A DNA stretch of 29,918 nucleotides from CAZHFA01 sp964534945 (GTDB lineage Bacteria > Bdellovibrionota_C > UBA2361 > CAKMMH01): NCBI GenBank assembly GCA_964534945.1, contig CAZHSB010000019.1, forward strand, positions 1 through 29,918. Reading direction: 5' to 3'. Every line of letters starts with the position of its first letter. Positions within the stretch are counted from its first letter, which is position 1. Positions 16,056 through 24,879 of this stretch are shown here, piece by piece. Below the pieces are notes generated by a model. It had not been told where the DNA came from. It ran no database searches and worked only from the letters and a program-made list of their open reading frames with translations. Both the position numbers and the translations under genes were made by a program.

Positions 16056-19000
16056 TCATACAGCTTCTTTTATCGCATCTTCTAAAGAAACGCTTAAAAG
16101 TTTCGTAGAACCAGGCTCCTGCATCGTAACACCGATAAGATTACTGCTTGCGACCATCGATTGCTTATTATGCGTAATCATTATAACTTGTGTTTTCATG
16201 CTTAATTCTTTTATCAAACTTAAGAATCTCATTAAATTTGCCTCATCTAAAGGCGCGTCGACCTCATCTAATATGCAAAGTGGACTTGGACGCTCTAAAA
16301 ATGTTGCTAATATCAACGCTATTGCACAAAGTGTTTTTTCTCCACCAGATAACAACTCAAGACTCTTTAACTTCTTTCCAGGAGGCCTTGCTATAATATC
16401 GACTCCAGATTCTAGTGGATGATTAACATCACTTAATTCTAAATCAGCAAAACCACCTCCAAAAAGTTTTGGCGCCAATGTCGAAAAATTTTCTTTTACC
16501 TTTTCAAAAACATCTATAAATCTTTGTTGAGACGTTTCAACAAGACGAGTGATTGTCTTCTTTAATATTGAAACTGCTTTTTCTAAATCTTGTTTTTGAT
16601 TTTCAAGTTCTACAAGTCTTACACTTTCTTCTTCATAACGTTCTATTGACGTTGGATCTACATCTCCTTCTCTAAAAATCCTAGCTCTTATCTTATCGAT
16701 TTCTTCTTTTAAGACGATCCTCTTGTCGTCTTCCAATCTTATCTGATCATCTGATAGAAAACTTTCAAAATCTTCTTTAGAATACTTCTCAATAACATTT
16801 TTCTCTATGTTCTCAAGCTCTATAGATACTCTTTGAAAATCAAGCTCAAAACTATTAACCGTACGCATTGCACTATCATATTTTTTCCTTGCTTCATCTA
16901 ATCTGCTATTAAAAGCAGAAAGCTCATTTCTTTTATCATTTCTATAAGCATTTATTTCTCTATATTGTTTTTCAAAAGAATAAAGTTCTTCCTTTAACTT
17001 ACTTTGATCTTTACTTTCTGTATCTTGAAGTTCTTGAGAAAAATTTTCTATTTCAGATCTTATTAATACACTTCTTTTTTCAATATCTAAAAATTGAGAT
17101 TTTATTCTTTCTAAATCATAATCTATTTGAGATGTTAATCTTTTTTGAGTTTCAAATTGTCCTTTTATATTTGAAAGTTTATTACTGATCTCTCTTATTT
17201 GCTGTTGCCTTTTTCGCAATTCTTCCAAAGCTTGTTTATAAGAAAACTCTGCTTTTTTTACATCTTCAAATAAAGATGATTTTTCATTTGTTGCTATTGA
17301 AAGCTCCTTGGATAATCTATCAAAGTCAACTTTATATTCTTCCTCTTTTGATTTTAGTTGAACAAGCCCCCCATCGTGTTTTAAAGAATAAAAACTATGA
17401 CTTGTTAAGAGCTCCCCCTCTAAAGTGACAAAACACATTTCATCTAAATTTTTATCTTGATTATCCTCAAAAAATTTTAATCCCTCATCAAGTGTTTCCA
17501 CAACAAAAACATTTTTCAATATTTTATTAGTAACTAAAGAAATTTCTTTCTTGACGTCCATCAAACTTAAAATTGAAGAAAATGGAATATCAACATTGCC
17601 TTGAATTTGAGCTTCTTTTTCTCCCTCTTTAAAAATTCCGACTCCCAATCCCTTTTTATTAGACTTTACTGACATCTTTATAAAAGAATTTATAAGTTGT
17701 TTAGGATCTTTTGAGACTAAAAATTCTGCTTTCTCACCTAAAACTGATTGTAAAGCTTTTGCATATTTTGATTGAATGGAAATTTCATCTATAAAAAGCT
17801 TCGCCTCTCTTGCCTGCTTTATAAATTCATCGGATAACGCTTGATTTCCAAGGGTCTTTTTTAATTGAGAAATAGGAGATGATGATATTAATTGTTCCTC
17901 TATAGACTCTAGTCGTACTTTCACAGAAATATACTGTTCATTAATTTTTTTAATCTCTCTTTCTTTTTCATTTAAATTTTTTCTCGTTTCCTCAACAAGC
18001 AAAGATGTTTTTTTTAATTCATCATCTCCACTTGATTCAACATTTTTTAATTCTTCTTTTAATTTGTTTTGCTTTTGCTCTAAATCATCAAAATCAACTT
18101 TTACATCATCTTTCCTTTTTAAAAGCATTTCTTGTCTTTCTTTCAATCTTTCATTTTCAGATTCTAATGACTCTTGCTTTATTTGTCTTTCTTTTATTCT
18201 TGATTTTAACTCTAAAAGCTTCCTTTCCCTTTTATTTAATTCCTCTTTTATCGCATCTATTTTTATTCTAAAACCATCTCCCTTACTATCTAATTCCATC
18301 ATATTAAGACGCAACGATTCTTCTTCTACTTTGATTACATCAACTGCATTTTTCGCTATAACCTCTTCTTCCTTTAACCCACTTCTCTTCGAATCAAGTT
18401 CTGATTTCGTATCAAGATTACTTAAATAAGAATCCTTAAATAAAATTAAATCTACTTCTTTTACTCTATCTAATAATCCTTTCCGATCACGCGCTCTATG
18501 AGATTGCCTTTTTAAACTATTAACATTCCTTGTAACTTCTTTTATTATATCATCAAGTCTTGAAACATTTACCAGAGTATCTTCTAATCTTTTATTTGCA
18601 GAAGAAATCCTATCCCTAAAGCCTAGCACTCCCGCAGCTTCTTCAAACATTTGTCTTTTTTCTTCTGGTTTTGCCGTGATAATTCGTGTAACTTCGTTTT
18701 GCGCAACAATTGTATATGCTCTTGCGCCAATTCCTATAGCTCTAAAAAGCTCTTTTAAATCTTTTAATCTACTAGGTACTCTATTTATGAAATATTCTGA
18801 TTCTCCACTTCTGTATAATCTACGAGTAACCTGTACTTCTTTTGTAGATTTTAACCAAGAAAATCTAGACAATAACGTCATAGATTTCTCTTGAGGCTTC
18901 TCATTAGGCTCTTCTTTCTTTTCTTCCTTATTTTCTTGCGTTACCTTACTTACAATTTCATTTTCATTATTATCAGAATTCAAATCACAAAAGTTAGCCT

Positions 19001-19511
19001 CACGCATAACTTCCTCAAGCTCTACATCAACATCTTCTATTATTGTTGTAACTTTTTCCGTATCATCTTTTGCTAATGATTCAAATGGAATAACATTGCT
19101 TTTATTGTTTGAGATGCCATTTTTATCAGGATCATCTTCTTTAACAACAATATTTTCTGCTTCTTTTTCTGCTTCTTCAACACTTGCAAGGGATTCTGCG
19201 ACATCATCATTTAATAAGGCTGGGATCATTTCATCAAAAAAGCTTTCAGACTTTGCCTTAACTGTAATCGTAACTTCAGCTAATCCAAGTGGACGTAATT
19301 TGTCTGTTCCATTAAAAATAACATCTTCAAAATTTGCACCTCTTAAACTTTTTGCTCTTGTCTCTCCAAGTACCCATCTTACCGCATCAACTATATTTGA
19401 TTTTCCACAACCATTTGGTCCGACAACTCCTGTCAACCCTCCCTCTAAAGGTAAAATTGTCCGATCCATAAAAGATTTAAAGCCAAAAATTTCAATTCTA
19501 GATACACGCAT
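16056..19511 (-). CDS. smc: Chromosome segregation protein SMC with acidic insertion in the head domain
   Basis: The 1151-residue SMC ATPase condenses and organises the chromosome as a dimer with ScpA/ScpB. The N-terminal head has Walker A 'GPNGCGKSN' (31-39), 'VRWVLGE' and 'RRLYRSGESEYFIN' (230-243). Two long coiled coils flank the hinge (about 560-720, containing 'ALQSVLGEKAEFLV'). The C-terminal head has the signature 'LLSGGEKTLCAIAL' and Walker B 'PLCILDEVDAPLDEAN'. Residues about 87-222 are an acidic, low-complexity stretch inserted between 'GLAEVTITV' and 'KEVQVTRRLY', where other SMCs have about 10-20 residues; the reading frame stays open through it. The start is the ATG at 19511, giving the canonical 'MRVSRIEIFGFKSF' N-terminus. 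Confidence 0.94.
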   Translation of the reverse strand: MRVSRIEIFGFKSFMDRTILPLEGGLTGVVGPNGCGKSNIVDAVRWVLGETRAKSLRGANFEDVIFNGTDKLRPLGLAEVTITVKAKSESFFDEMIPALLNDDVAESLASVEEAEKEAENIVVKEDDPDKNGISNNKSNVIPFESLAKDDTEKVTTIIEDVDVELEEVMREANFCDLNSDNNENEIVSKVTQENKEEKKEEPNEKPQEKSMTLLSRFSWLKSTKEVQVTRRLYRSGESEYFINRVPSRLKDLKELFRAIGIGARAYTIVAQNEVTRIITAKPEEKRQMFEEAAGVLGFRDRISSANKRLEDTLVNVSRLDDIIKEVTRNVNSLKRQSHRARDRKGLLDRVKEVDLILFKDSYLSNLDTKSELDSKRSGLKEEEVIAKNAVDVIKVEEESLRLNMMELDSKGDGFRIKIDAIKEELNKRERKLLELKSRIKERQIKQESLESENERLKERQEMLLKRKDDVKVDFDDLEQKQNKLKEELKNVESSGDDELKKTSLLVEETRKNLNEKEREIKKINEQYISVKVRLESIEEQLISSSPISQLKKTLGNQALSDEFIKQAREAKLFIDEISIQSKYAKALQSVLGEKAEFLVSKDPKQLINSFIKMSVKSNKKGLGVGIFKEGEKEAQIQGNVDIPFSSILSLMDVKKEISLVTNKILKNVFVVETLDEGLKFFEDNQDKNLDEMCFVTLEGELLTSHSFYSLKHDGGLVQLKSKEEEYKVDFDRLSKELSIATNEKSSLFEDVKKAEFSYKQALEELRKRQQQIREISNKLSNIKGQFETQKRLTSQIDYDLERIKSQFLDIEKRSVLIRSEIENFSQELQDTESKDQSKLKEELYSFEKQYREINAYRNDKRNELSAFNSRLDEARKKYDSAMRTVNSFELDFQRVSIELENIEKNVIEKYSKEDFESFLSDDQIRLEDDKRIVLKEEIDKIRARIFREGDVDPTSIERYEEESVRLVELENQKQDLEKAVSILKKTITRLVETSQQRFIDVFEKVKENFSTLAPKLFGGGFADLELSDVNHPLESGVDIIARPPGKKLKSLELLSGGEKTLCAIALILATFLERPSPLCILDEVDAPLDEANLMRFLSLIKELSMKTQVIMITHNKQSMVASSNLIGVTMQEPGSTKLLSVSLEDAIKEAV

Positions 19512-19543
19512 AACAACAACTTCTTAAAAATAAAGGCAGATTA

Positions 19544-19549
19544 ATTATA
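19544..19549 (-). promoter_or_regulatory. Possible -10 box of the smc-ftsY promoter
   Basis: On the minus strand a perfect TATAAT with an upstream TGC-T, about 33 bases before the smc start codon. No good -35 box is seen at 16-18 bases, so it would depend on the extended -10 contacts. Confidence 0.4.
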
Positions 19550-19698
19550 AGCAATCATTAGATTTTTGTATTAATTTTCTAAAGTGCGACTAACGTGATT
19601 AATATACTAGGAAAACATCAAAAAATCAATTAGATAAGTAACTTACTTAATTTAAAGTAAAAGTTTGGAGGGATTTTTTATTTATATAAATTAGGAAA

Positions 19699-19756
19699 AA
19701 GGACAAGGAGTAAAATCTTAAATATTGTGAAATACATAAAAGAAAACCTTGCCCTT
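19699..19756 (-). terminator. Possible terminator after the orphan acidic gene
   Basis: Arms AAGGGCAAGG and CCTTGTCCTT (nine of ten positions paired) flank a loop of about 38 bases and are followed on the minus strand by a few T. The large loop makes this a weak candidate. The rest of the 269-base gap to smc is AT-rich with no visible gene. Confidence 0.3.
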
Positions 19757-19780
19757 ACTACAGCAAAAAAAATACTTTCT

Positions 19781-20155
19781 TTAGGTTTCGGGATCGTAAA
19801 TCTTCAAAATTGGCCCATCATTTTTTTCTATAAACGCTTCAATAACTTGAATCGCCTCACCAATCCGATCGACCAAACAATCCTGATCATTTGGAAAGTA
19901 TGTCCCAAAAAACTTCTCATACCCATCGACGATGTTATCGAGGACTTTCTTTTCGGCTTCTTCAGCATCAAAGATATCCTTTTCCATCTCTGGCTTAATA
20001 ATGTCCCAAAAAGTTTCTTTTGCGACATTTTTTGGAGAATAACCACTTTCAAAGGGTACTCCAAAAAGCACCTCCTCAATAAGTTCGCAGAATTCTCCTT
20101 GCAACTTATTGACAAGACGATAATCCTCAAACAACTCTTTAACTTTCTTTCCCAT
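19781..20155 (-). CDS. Hypothetical acidic protein of atypical composition
   Basis: A 124-residue soluble, acidic, helix-rich protein without signal peptide, membrane segment or recognised motif ('MGKKVKELFEDYRLVNKLQGEF' at the start, 'YFPNDQDCLVDRIGEAIQVIEAFI' near the end). The start at 20155 is supported by AAAGGAG eight bases upstream; an in-frame extension to 20221 has no such support. The G+C content (near 40% in parts) and codons such as GAG and CTC differ from the flanking fliR and smc, suggesting a different origin or high expression. It stands alone between the flagellar operon and smc. A plus-strand frame over the same bases is most likely its shadow. Confidence 0.65.
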   Translation of the reverse strand: MGKKVKELFEDYRLVNKLQGEFCELIEEVLFGVPFESGYSPKNVAKETFWDIIKPEMEKDIFDAEEAEKKVLDNIVDGYEKFFGTYFPNDQDCLVDRIGEAIQVIEAFIEKNDGPILKIYDPET

Positions 20156-20415
20156 AATGGGAACTCCTTTCTTAAAGGATTGCCAACGAAAAACGAAAAC
20201 AGGAAATAACCTTAAAAACAATATTAAGATTTAACTCCCTACTTAAATGAAATTCTTCAAATCAATATGAAAAAGCATCTCATTTAAGCAGATGTTAAAA
20301 ATTTTCTTCTACCAAACATAAAATCTCATCATTCCAAGCGCCGTGAAATAGAGGCGTAAGATATCATTTTTATACATATTATGCAAAATTTTTCTTGACT
20401 ATTTTTTAGCAATTA
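20156..20415. other. Non-coding region between the orphan gene and fliR
   Basis: About 260 bases that must hold the promoter and leader of the orphan gene and any terminator of the flagellar operon. Perfect nine-base arms CTTAAATGA/TCATTTAAG (20242-20250, 20280-20288) could fold in the leader. A short CGCC/GGCG stem near 20338-20357 follows fliR without a T run. TTGCAT and TATCTT spaced by 17 bases on the minus strand are a possible weak promoter. Confidence 0.35.
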
Positions 20416-21195
20416 TTATTGAAGAATTATAGAAAGTCCGCTTTCCATCTTTCCAAATTCTTGCAAAACAATTCTCGCTATTTCAGGAAGTGATAAAGAA
20501 ATCAAAATTAATCCAATACCTATTGTAAGAGGAAAACTTATTATAAAGATATTAACAGAAGGGACTGCTTTTGTTATAAGTCCCATTACAAATTGTGTAA
20601 GAAGCAATGCCACTGTAACAGGAATAGAAAACAAAACTCCCGCTTCAAAGATATATCCTACACGAGAAACTAAGAACTCTAATATTGGATCATCTAACCT
20701 AAAAGCCCCAGGTATAATTTGTCCATCAAGTCCAGCCAACGCTTCTATTAGTATATAATGACCACCAATAATTAAAAAAATTACAATCATTAGTTCTTCT
20801 AAAATTCTTGTTAACGTACCGACTGAGGCTCCGCTTGATGGATCTATAATGTTTGAAGCATTTAATCCCATCATATTACTTGCCAATTGAATTGCCATTC
20901 CCACCCCAGATATTATTACATAAGGCAAAAATCCAATTGCTGTTCCCATAATAAATTCAAATGAAATATCAGATAATATAAGAGCCAAGTTATTTGGAAA
21001 CTCTGCGGAAAGACTAGTTTTTGTTGAAACTATTGCCATAATAATGATTCCTGGCGTTTTTAATCTTAATCCCACCATTCCACCGAGTCCAGGAAGCACC
21101 AAGAAGAAACCTGCATAACGAGAAAACACTAAAATGAATGTATAAATCAAATCAACATTATTGAATATAATATATGGGATCTCTAAAAATTTCAT
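20416..21195 (-). CDS. fliR: Flagellar export gate protein FliR
   Basis: A 259-residue inner-membrane protein with about six hydrophobic segments, a component of the FliPQR export gate. Recognisable stretches are 'FILVFSRYAGFFLVLPGLGG' near the N-terminus, 'GTAIGFLPYVIISGVGMAIQLASNMMGL' and 'PVTVALLLTQFVMGLITKAVPSVNIFIISFPLTIGIGL'. Length is normal. Its start overlaps the fliQ stop as ATGA. It is the last gene of the operon; flhB and flhA, which often follow, are not in the window. The cluster with fliM/fliN and motA makes the flagellar rather than injectisome (SctT) assignment secure. Confidence 0.93.
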   Translation of the reverse strand: MKFLEIPYIIFNNVDLIYTFILVFSRYAGFFLVLPGLGGMVGLRLKTPGIIIMAIVSTKTSLSAEFPNNLALILSDISFEFIMGTAIGFLPYVIISGVGMAIQLASNMMGLNASNIIDPSSGASVGTLTRILEELMIVIFLIIGGHYILIEALAGLDGQIIPGAFRLDDPILEFLVSRVGYIFEAGVLFSIPVTVALLLTQFVMGLITKAVPSVNIFIISFPLTIGIGLILISLSLPEIARIVLQEFGKMESGLSIILQ

Positions 21196-21461
21196 GGTAA
21201 TACATTTGCAATAAGATCGTATGTTGTTGTCGTAAACGTAGCCAATCTATTAATCATAAAATTGCCAAACAAAACTAATCCAACGACAGCTGCACCAATT
21301 TTAGGAATAAAAGCTAAAGCAGAATCGTTGATTTGAGTTGCCGCTTGAAAAATACTAATTGCTAGTCCTGCTATTAAACCAAGCCCAAGCATCGGTAATG
21401 ACACTACTATTGCAGTTTCTATCGCATATTGTCCTAATCTTAAAAAATCATCTATTCCCAT
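21192..21461 (-). CDS. fliQ: Flagellar export gate protein FliQ
   Basis: An 89-residue protein with two membrane helices: 'AIETAIVVSLPMLGLGLIAGLAISIFQAATQINDSALAFIPKI' and 'VVGLVLFGNFMINRLATFTTTTYDLI', the FliQ signature. The start at 21461 shares its A with the fliP stop codon (TAATG) and yields the canonical 'MGIDDFLRLGQ' N-terminus; a longer in-frame version reaching into fliP is rejected. It assembles with FliP and FliR into the helical export gate. Confidence 0.94.
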   Translation of the reverse strand: MGIDDFLRLGQYAIETAIVVSLPMLGLGLIAGLAISIFQAATQINDSALAFIPKIGAAVVGLVLFGNFMINRLATFTTTTYDLIANVLP

Positions 21462-22237
21462 TACACACCACCTGTATGATATGTCTCTATAAGAGAAGCA
21501 ATTATTAAATGCCAACCATCAACAATTACAAATAACATCAATTTTAATGGCAAAGAAATCACTGTCGGTGGAAGTGTTATCATGCTCATTGATGTCAAAA
21601 CTGCAGATACCACCATATCCAAAACTAAGAATGGTAATGCAATTAAAAAACCAATCTGAAATGCCGTATTTAATTCACTTAGTACAAACGACGGAATCGC
21701 CACAAGCATTGGGACATCTTCTGGATCTTCTGGCATTTCTGATTTTGTAATATTTAAAAATAATGCCAAATCTTTTTCCCTTGCATGACGAACTAAAAAT
21801 TTTTTTAATGGGGCAGAAGATTTTATTACCGCCTCTTCAACTCCCATTTCTCCTGCTATAAGTGGTGATATCCCCTCTTGATACATTTTGGAAAATACAG
21901 GACTCATAATCGAAAAAGTTAAAAACAATGCAAGTCCTGTAATAATCATATTAGGTGGCGCTTGCTGAGTCCCTAGTGACGTTCTTGTCATACTTAAAAC
22001 TACAGCAATTCTTGTAAAACAAGTTGTGGTCAACATCATTGCAGGGGCAAAAGCTAAAATTGAAATTAAGGCAACTAACTTCAATGTTGAAGATACTGTA
22101 CCATCATTTCCTAATTGCGTACCATCTAAATTAAGTTCAACTGTAGGCACAACAGGTGATACTTCTTCCGCAGCAAATGAAGAATTTACTAAACATAATA
22201 AAATAATCGATAGAAAAATTATTATTTTTTTTAACAC
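21461..22237 (-). CDS. fliP: Flagellar export gate protein FliP
   Basis: A 258-residue protein with a cleavable signal peptide ('MLKKIIIFLSIILLCLVNSSFAAEE') and the FliP core: 'LAFAPAMMLTTTCFTRIAVVLSMTRTSLGTQQAPPNMIITGLALFLTFSIMSPVF', then 'LVAIPSFVLSELNTAFQIGFLIALPFLVLDMVVSAVLTSMSMITLPPTVISLPLKLMLFVIVDGWHLI'. These are almost invariant in the family. It overlaps the end of fliO by seven bases and the start of fliQ by one. Five FliP form the gate with four FliQ and one FliR. Confidence 0.96.
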   Translation of the reverse strand: MLKKIIIFLSIILLCLVNSSFAAEEVSPVVPTVELNLDGTQLGNDGTVSSTLKLVALISILAFAPAMMLTTTCFTRIAVVLSMTRTSLGTQQAPPNMIITGLALFLTFSIMSPVFSKMYQEGISPLIAGEMGVEEAVIKSSAPLKKFLVRHAREKDLALFLNITKSEMPEDPEDVPMLVAIPSFVLSELNTAFQIGFLIALPFLVLDMVVSAVLTSMSMITLPPTVISLPLKLMLFVIVDGWHLIIASLIETYHTGGV

Positions 22238-22785
22238 TCATTTTCCTTTTGCTTTAGTATATCTTCAAAATTATTTTTTTGTTCTAGTAAAAGCATTGAA
22301 ATATTATCTTGATTTATACCTATTAAAACTTTTTGATCTTCTACTTTCGCAAGTACAATCTGCGAACGTGGTGTAAGATTTTTTCTCTCTAAAATTTCTA
22401 TCTTACCAGAGTATAATGAAACCTTTTTACAACTATTTAATCTTTTTACGAAAAACAATATGACCAACAATCCACCAATAATTATTCCCAAAGCCTGAAT
22501 CATTTTTAAGCCATATTCATTAACAGGACTTTTTAGCGATTCTTTTGAAAAGTTTTTTATAGACTTATTTTTTTCTTTTTCTTCTTTTCTCTCTTTTGCG
22601 ATTTTCTTTACCGCCAACATTTTCTGTTGATCTTGAGATTCTTGTTCTATTACTTCTTTTGGAATAATTGCATTATCTTCATTTTCAGCGGCATAACCGC
22701 TATTAAAACAAAAAAATATTGACAATAAGAAAACAAATATAAATTTTATAGTATCACTTTTCATAAAAACAAAATTTCTCTCCAT
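22231..22785 (-). CDS. fliO: Flagellar biosynthesis protein FliO
   Basis: A 184-residue (or 177 from the ATG at 22764) protein with an N-terminal signal sequence ending 'FNSGYAAEN' and a charged KE-rich linker. A membrane helix ('MIQALGIIIGGLLVILFFV') follows, then the cytoplasmic FliO domain ('GKIEILERKNLTPRSQIVLAKVEDQKVLIGI', then 'ISMLL'). FliO assists FliP assembly. Identity rests on the domain pattern and the position directly before fliP. The start is ambiguous: GGAGAG sits 13 bases before the 22764 ATG, while the 22785 ATG has only a weak AAGAA upstream. Confidence 0.87.
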   Translation of the reverse strand: MERNFVFMKSDTIKFIFVFLLSIFFCFNSGYAAENEDNAIIPKEVIEQESQDQQKMLAVKKIAKERKEEKEKNKSIKNFSKESLKSPVNEYGLKMIQALGIIIGGLLVILFFVKRLNSCKKVSLYSGKIEILERKNLTPRSQIVLAKVEDQKVLIGINQDNISMLLLEQKNNFEDILKQKENEC

Positions 22786-22811
22786 TTAAATTCTTGTTTT
22801 TTGTTTAATTT

Positions 22812-23267
22812 TTATTTTAACCCATAGACTCTTTCTTCTCTTGATATTACATCTGTTACCCTAACACCAAATTTTTCATTAATAATAACTGCTTCGCCCT
22901 TTGCTACCTGTTTTCCATTCATATATATATCAAGAGGCTCTCCTGCAATTTTTTCAAGTTCGACAACAGCGCCTTGGCCTAATTGTAAAAGATCTTGAAT
23001 ACTCATTCTTGCGCGTCCTACCTCAACAGATACTTGAAGCGTAACATCTAGTATATAATCTAATGTTGGAGAATCATTCTCATTAAAGTTGCTTGCCCCC
23101 ATACTTGCGCTTTCTGCAACATCTTGAGCAGCCTTTGCAACTTCATTTAAAGAATCAAGGTTTTCCTCTTCCTCTGAAGAATTTTGAACTTGATCTTGTT
23201 CAAAATCATCTTCTTTTTCTAGTATTTCTTGATTTTTTGTATTTTTATCTTCTATATTATCCGCCAT
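22812..23267 (-). CDS. fliN: Flagellar motor switch protein FliN
   Basis: A 151-residue protein whose C-terminal 75 residues are a SpoA domain: 'LDVTLQVSVEVGRARMSIQDLLQLGQGAVVELEKIAGEPLDIYMNGKQVAKGEAVIINEKFGVRVTDVIS'. The first 70 residues are acidic and disordered-looking. FliN forms the lower C-ring and docks the FliH-FliI export ATPase complex. Its start overlaps the fliM stop by 11 bases, indicating coupled translation. Comparison with the SctQ SpoA domain at 392-590 shows the two C-ring systems are clearly different genes. Confidence 0.95.
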   Translation of the reverse strand: MADNIEDKNTKNQEILEKEDDFEQDQVQNSSEEEENLDSLNEVAKAAQDVAESASMGASNFNENDSPTLDYILDVTLQVSVEVGRARMSIQDLLQLGQGAVVELEKIAGEPLDIYMNGKQVAKGEAVIINEKFGVRVTDVISREERVYGLK

Positions 23268-24285
23268 TTTTCAAAAGCTCCTCGTTATTTCTATAATTTA
23301 TTAAATCAATCTCAGGAATAGGTCTTGTAATCCTTATAGCCCTATTCCCCCGATAACTTCCAACATAACCATAAAATTTTGGTGTTCCTTCTATAGTCAT
23401 TATTGCTTCTTGTGAAGGATTCGTATCCAATGTAATAACATCTCCTTTTTTTAATTCTAAAAATTGTCGTGGAGATATTCTACCTTGTGCTAATTCAACA
23501 CTAAGATTCGCAATTGTCCTTTTGATACTTGTTTCTACACGCTTCGTTGAACCTGAATCTGACTCTAATCTTGTACTTTGAAAACCCGTTGAAAGTTTAT
23601 TTCTTAACGGTTCAATCGTTGAATACGGCATACAAATTGTAAGTGTTGTACTTTCCTGTTCGAGCTCTACTTCAATTGTCACTATAACGACGACATCAGT
23701 AGGTGGAACTATAGCAATTGCTAATGGATTAAATTCTGAACGTACATATAAAAAATCTACGGGGTGAACCGCTGCCCATGCATCACGCAAAACATCAAGG
23801 GCCATCATTACAATTTTTCCTATCAATCTATTTTCAATAGGAGTATACTCTCTTCCTTCTATCTTTACTTTTCCTTGTCCACTACCACCAAATAAACTAT
23901 CTACGATTCCAAAAACCATTGGTGCAGAAACAACCATAAGAGCATAACCAGAAAGTGGAGACATTCTAAATATATGTAATGATGATGGAAGTGGAAGTTT
24001 TTTCATAAAAACTCCAAACTTTATCATTTCAATTCCACCGACATTAACAAAACAAGTACGTCCTAAAAATTTTGCAAGTTGTGTTCTAAAGGCACGGGCA
24101 AACCTATCATGAATAAGCTCCATCGTCGGCATACGCCCACGAATAATCCTCTCTTGGTTTGCCAAATCAAACCTTTTTGCATCATGTCCCTCTTCTTGCC
24201 TTTCTATATCATCTTCCTCTATTTCATTCCCAGAAAGTCCTCTAAGAAGAGAATTGATTTCATCTTGTGTTAAAACTTGATTCAC
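23257..24285 (-). CDS. fliM: Flagellar motor switch protein FliM
   Basis: A 342-residue protein with the N-terminal CheY-binding peptide 'VLTQDEINSLLRGL' (4-17), so the motor can probably respond to phospho-CheY. The CheC-like middle domain includes 'VNVGGIEMIKFGVFMKKLPLPSSLHIFRMSPLSGYALMVVSAPMVFGIVDSLFGGSGQ'. The C-terminal SpoA domain has 'AQGRISPRQFLELKKGDVITLDTN' and 'GYVGSYRGNRAIRI'. Length is normal. A hairpin at 24335-24361 lies in the 78-base gap to the upstream motB-like gene, the widest gap in the operon. Confidence 0.96.
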   Translation of the reverse strand: MNQVLTQDEINSLLRGLSGNEIEEDDIERQEEGHDAKRFDLANQERIIRGRMPTMELIHDRFARAFRTQLAKFLGRTCFVNVGGIEMIKFGVFMKKLPLPSSLHIFRMSPLSGYALMVVSAPMVFGIVDSLFGGSGQGKVKIEGREYTPIENRLIGKIVMMALDVLRDAWAAVHPVDFLYVRSEFNPLAIAIVPPTDVVVIVTIEVELEQESTTLTICMPYSTIEPLRNKLSTGFQSTRLESDSGSTKRVETSIKRTIANLSVELAQGRISPRQFLELKKGDVITLDTNPSQEAIMTIEGTPKFYGYVGSYRGNRAIRITRPIPEIDLINYRNNEELLKNGG

Positions 24286-24334
24286 GTTTTAATTCCTTTA
24301 CGATAAAGTTTATAAAAACAACATATCATTCTAA

Positions 24335-24361
24335 TGATTCATTTTTTTGTAAAATGAATCA
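24335..24361 (-). other. Intercistronic stem-loop before fliM
   Basis: Perfect 11-base arms TGATTCATTTT and AAAATGAATCA around a five-base loop, directly after the motB-like stop codon. No T run follows on the minus strand, so it is more likely an mRNA processing or stabilising structure than a terminator. Confidence 0.5.
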
Positions 24362-24363
24362 CA

Positions 24364-24879
24364 TTATTTTTTATAAATCATCAAAATTAATTTATTTTCG
24401 AGGCTATGAGACATCTTTAGCCTCGAAACATCTATTTTTGCGTCAATTAATTGACGCTTTGCACCTAGAAAATCATTAAATGTTTTAAAATTACCTAAAT
24501 TTAATACTGAAATTTGGTATCCCCTAGGCAAAGATAAATCATTTAGAATTTGTATTATATTCTGGGGATTATTATTAAGATCACTATTATTTAACTTTAA
24601 AAGATATGATTCATTTATTTTATCTTTTTCTCTTAATAAATTATTATTTAACGATGCAAGGTAAATATTATCTTTAAATTTTAATGGCAATTTAAAAGTC
24701 AAATCATCTTTGGCATATTCAAATGAAACTTTTTTTTCACTTTCGATAACAGGAAATTTTTCGATTGTCTTTTTAAATGAATTTGAGATAAGAACTAAAA
24801 AAAAGCAAAGCATTAAGGTTAAGAAATCTCCAAAACTCACATACCAATTGTTGTTAATGATTGATTTATAGCAACTCAT
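24364..24879 (-). CDS. MotB-like stator protein with conserved channel aspartate and degenerate OmpA-like domain
   Basis: The N-terminal membrane helix 'NNWYVSFGDFLTLMLCFFLVLIS' matches the MotB helix, with the ion-carrying Asp in GDF. The periplasmic part (about 110 residues) follows an OmpA-like outline ('NLLREKDKINESYLLKL', 'LPRGYQISVLNLGNFKTFNDFLGAKRQLIDAKIDVSRLKM') but lacks the NxxLSxxRA peptidoglycan-binding signature. It is shorter than normal MotB (about 250-300). With MotA it would form the stator unit. The start at 24879 places AAGGAC at a usable distance; a second ATG lies at 24885. The gene overlaps the end of the preceding motB-like gene by about 14 bases. Confidence 0.75.
   Translation of the reverse strand: MSCYKSIINNNWYVSFGDFLTLMLCFFLVLISNSFKKTIEKFPVIESEKKVSFEYAKDDLTFKLPLKFKDNIYLASLNNNLLREKDKINESYLLKLNNSDLNNNPQNIIQILNDLSLPRGYQISVLNLGNFKTFNDFLGAKRQLIDAKIDVSRLKMSHSLENKLILMIYKK

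Noticed and set aside
19727..20209. A 160-codon open frame on the plus strand across the orphan acidic gene
   Set aside because: No ribosome binding site, unnatural composition (rich in Leu, Ile, Phe, Lys), and fully antisense to a minus-strand frame that has a strong Shine-Dalgarno sequence.
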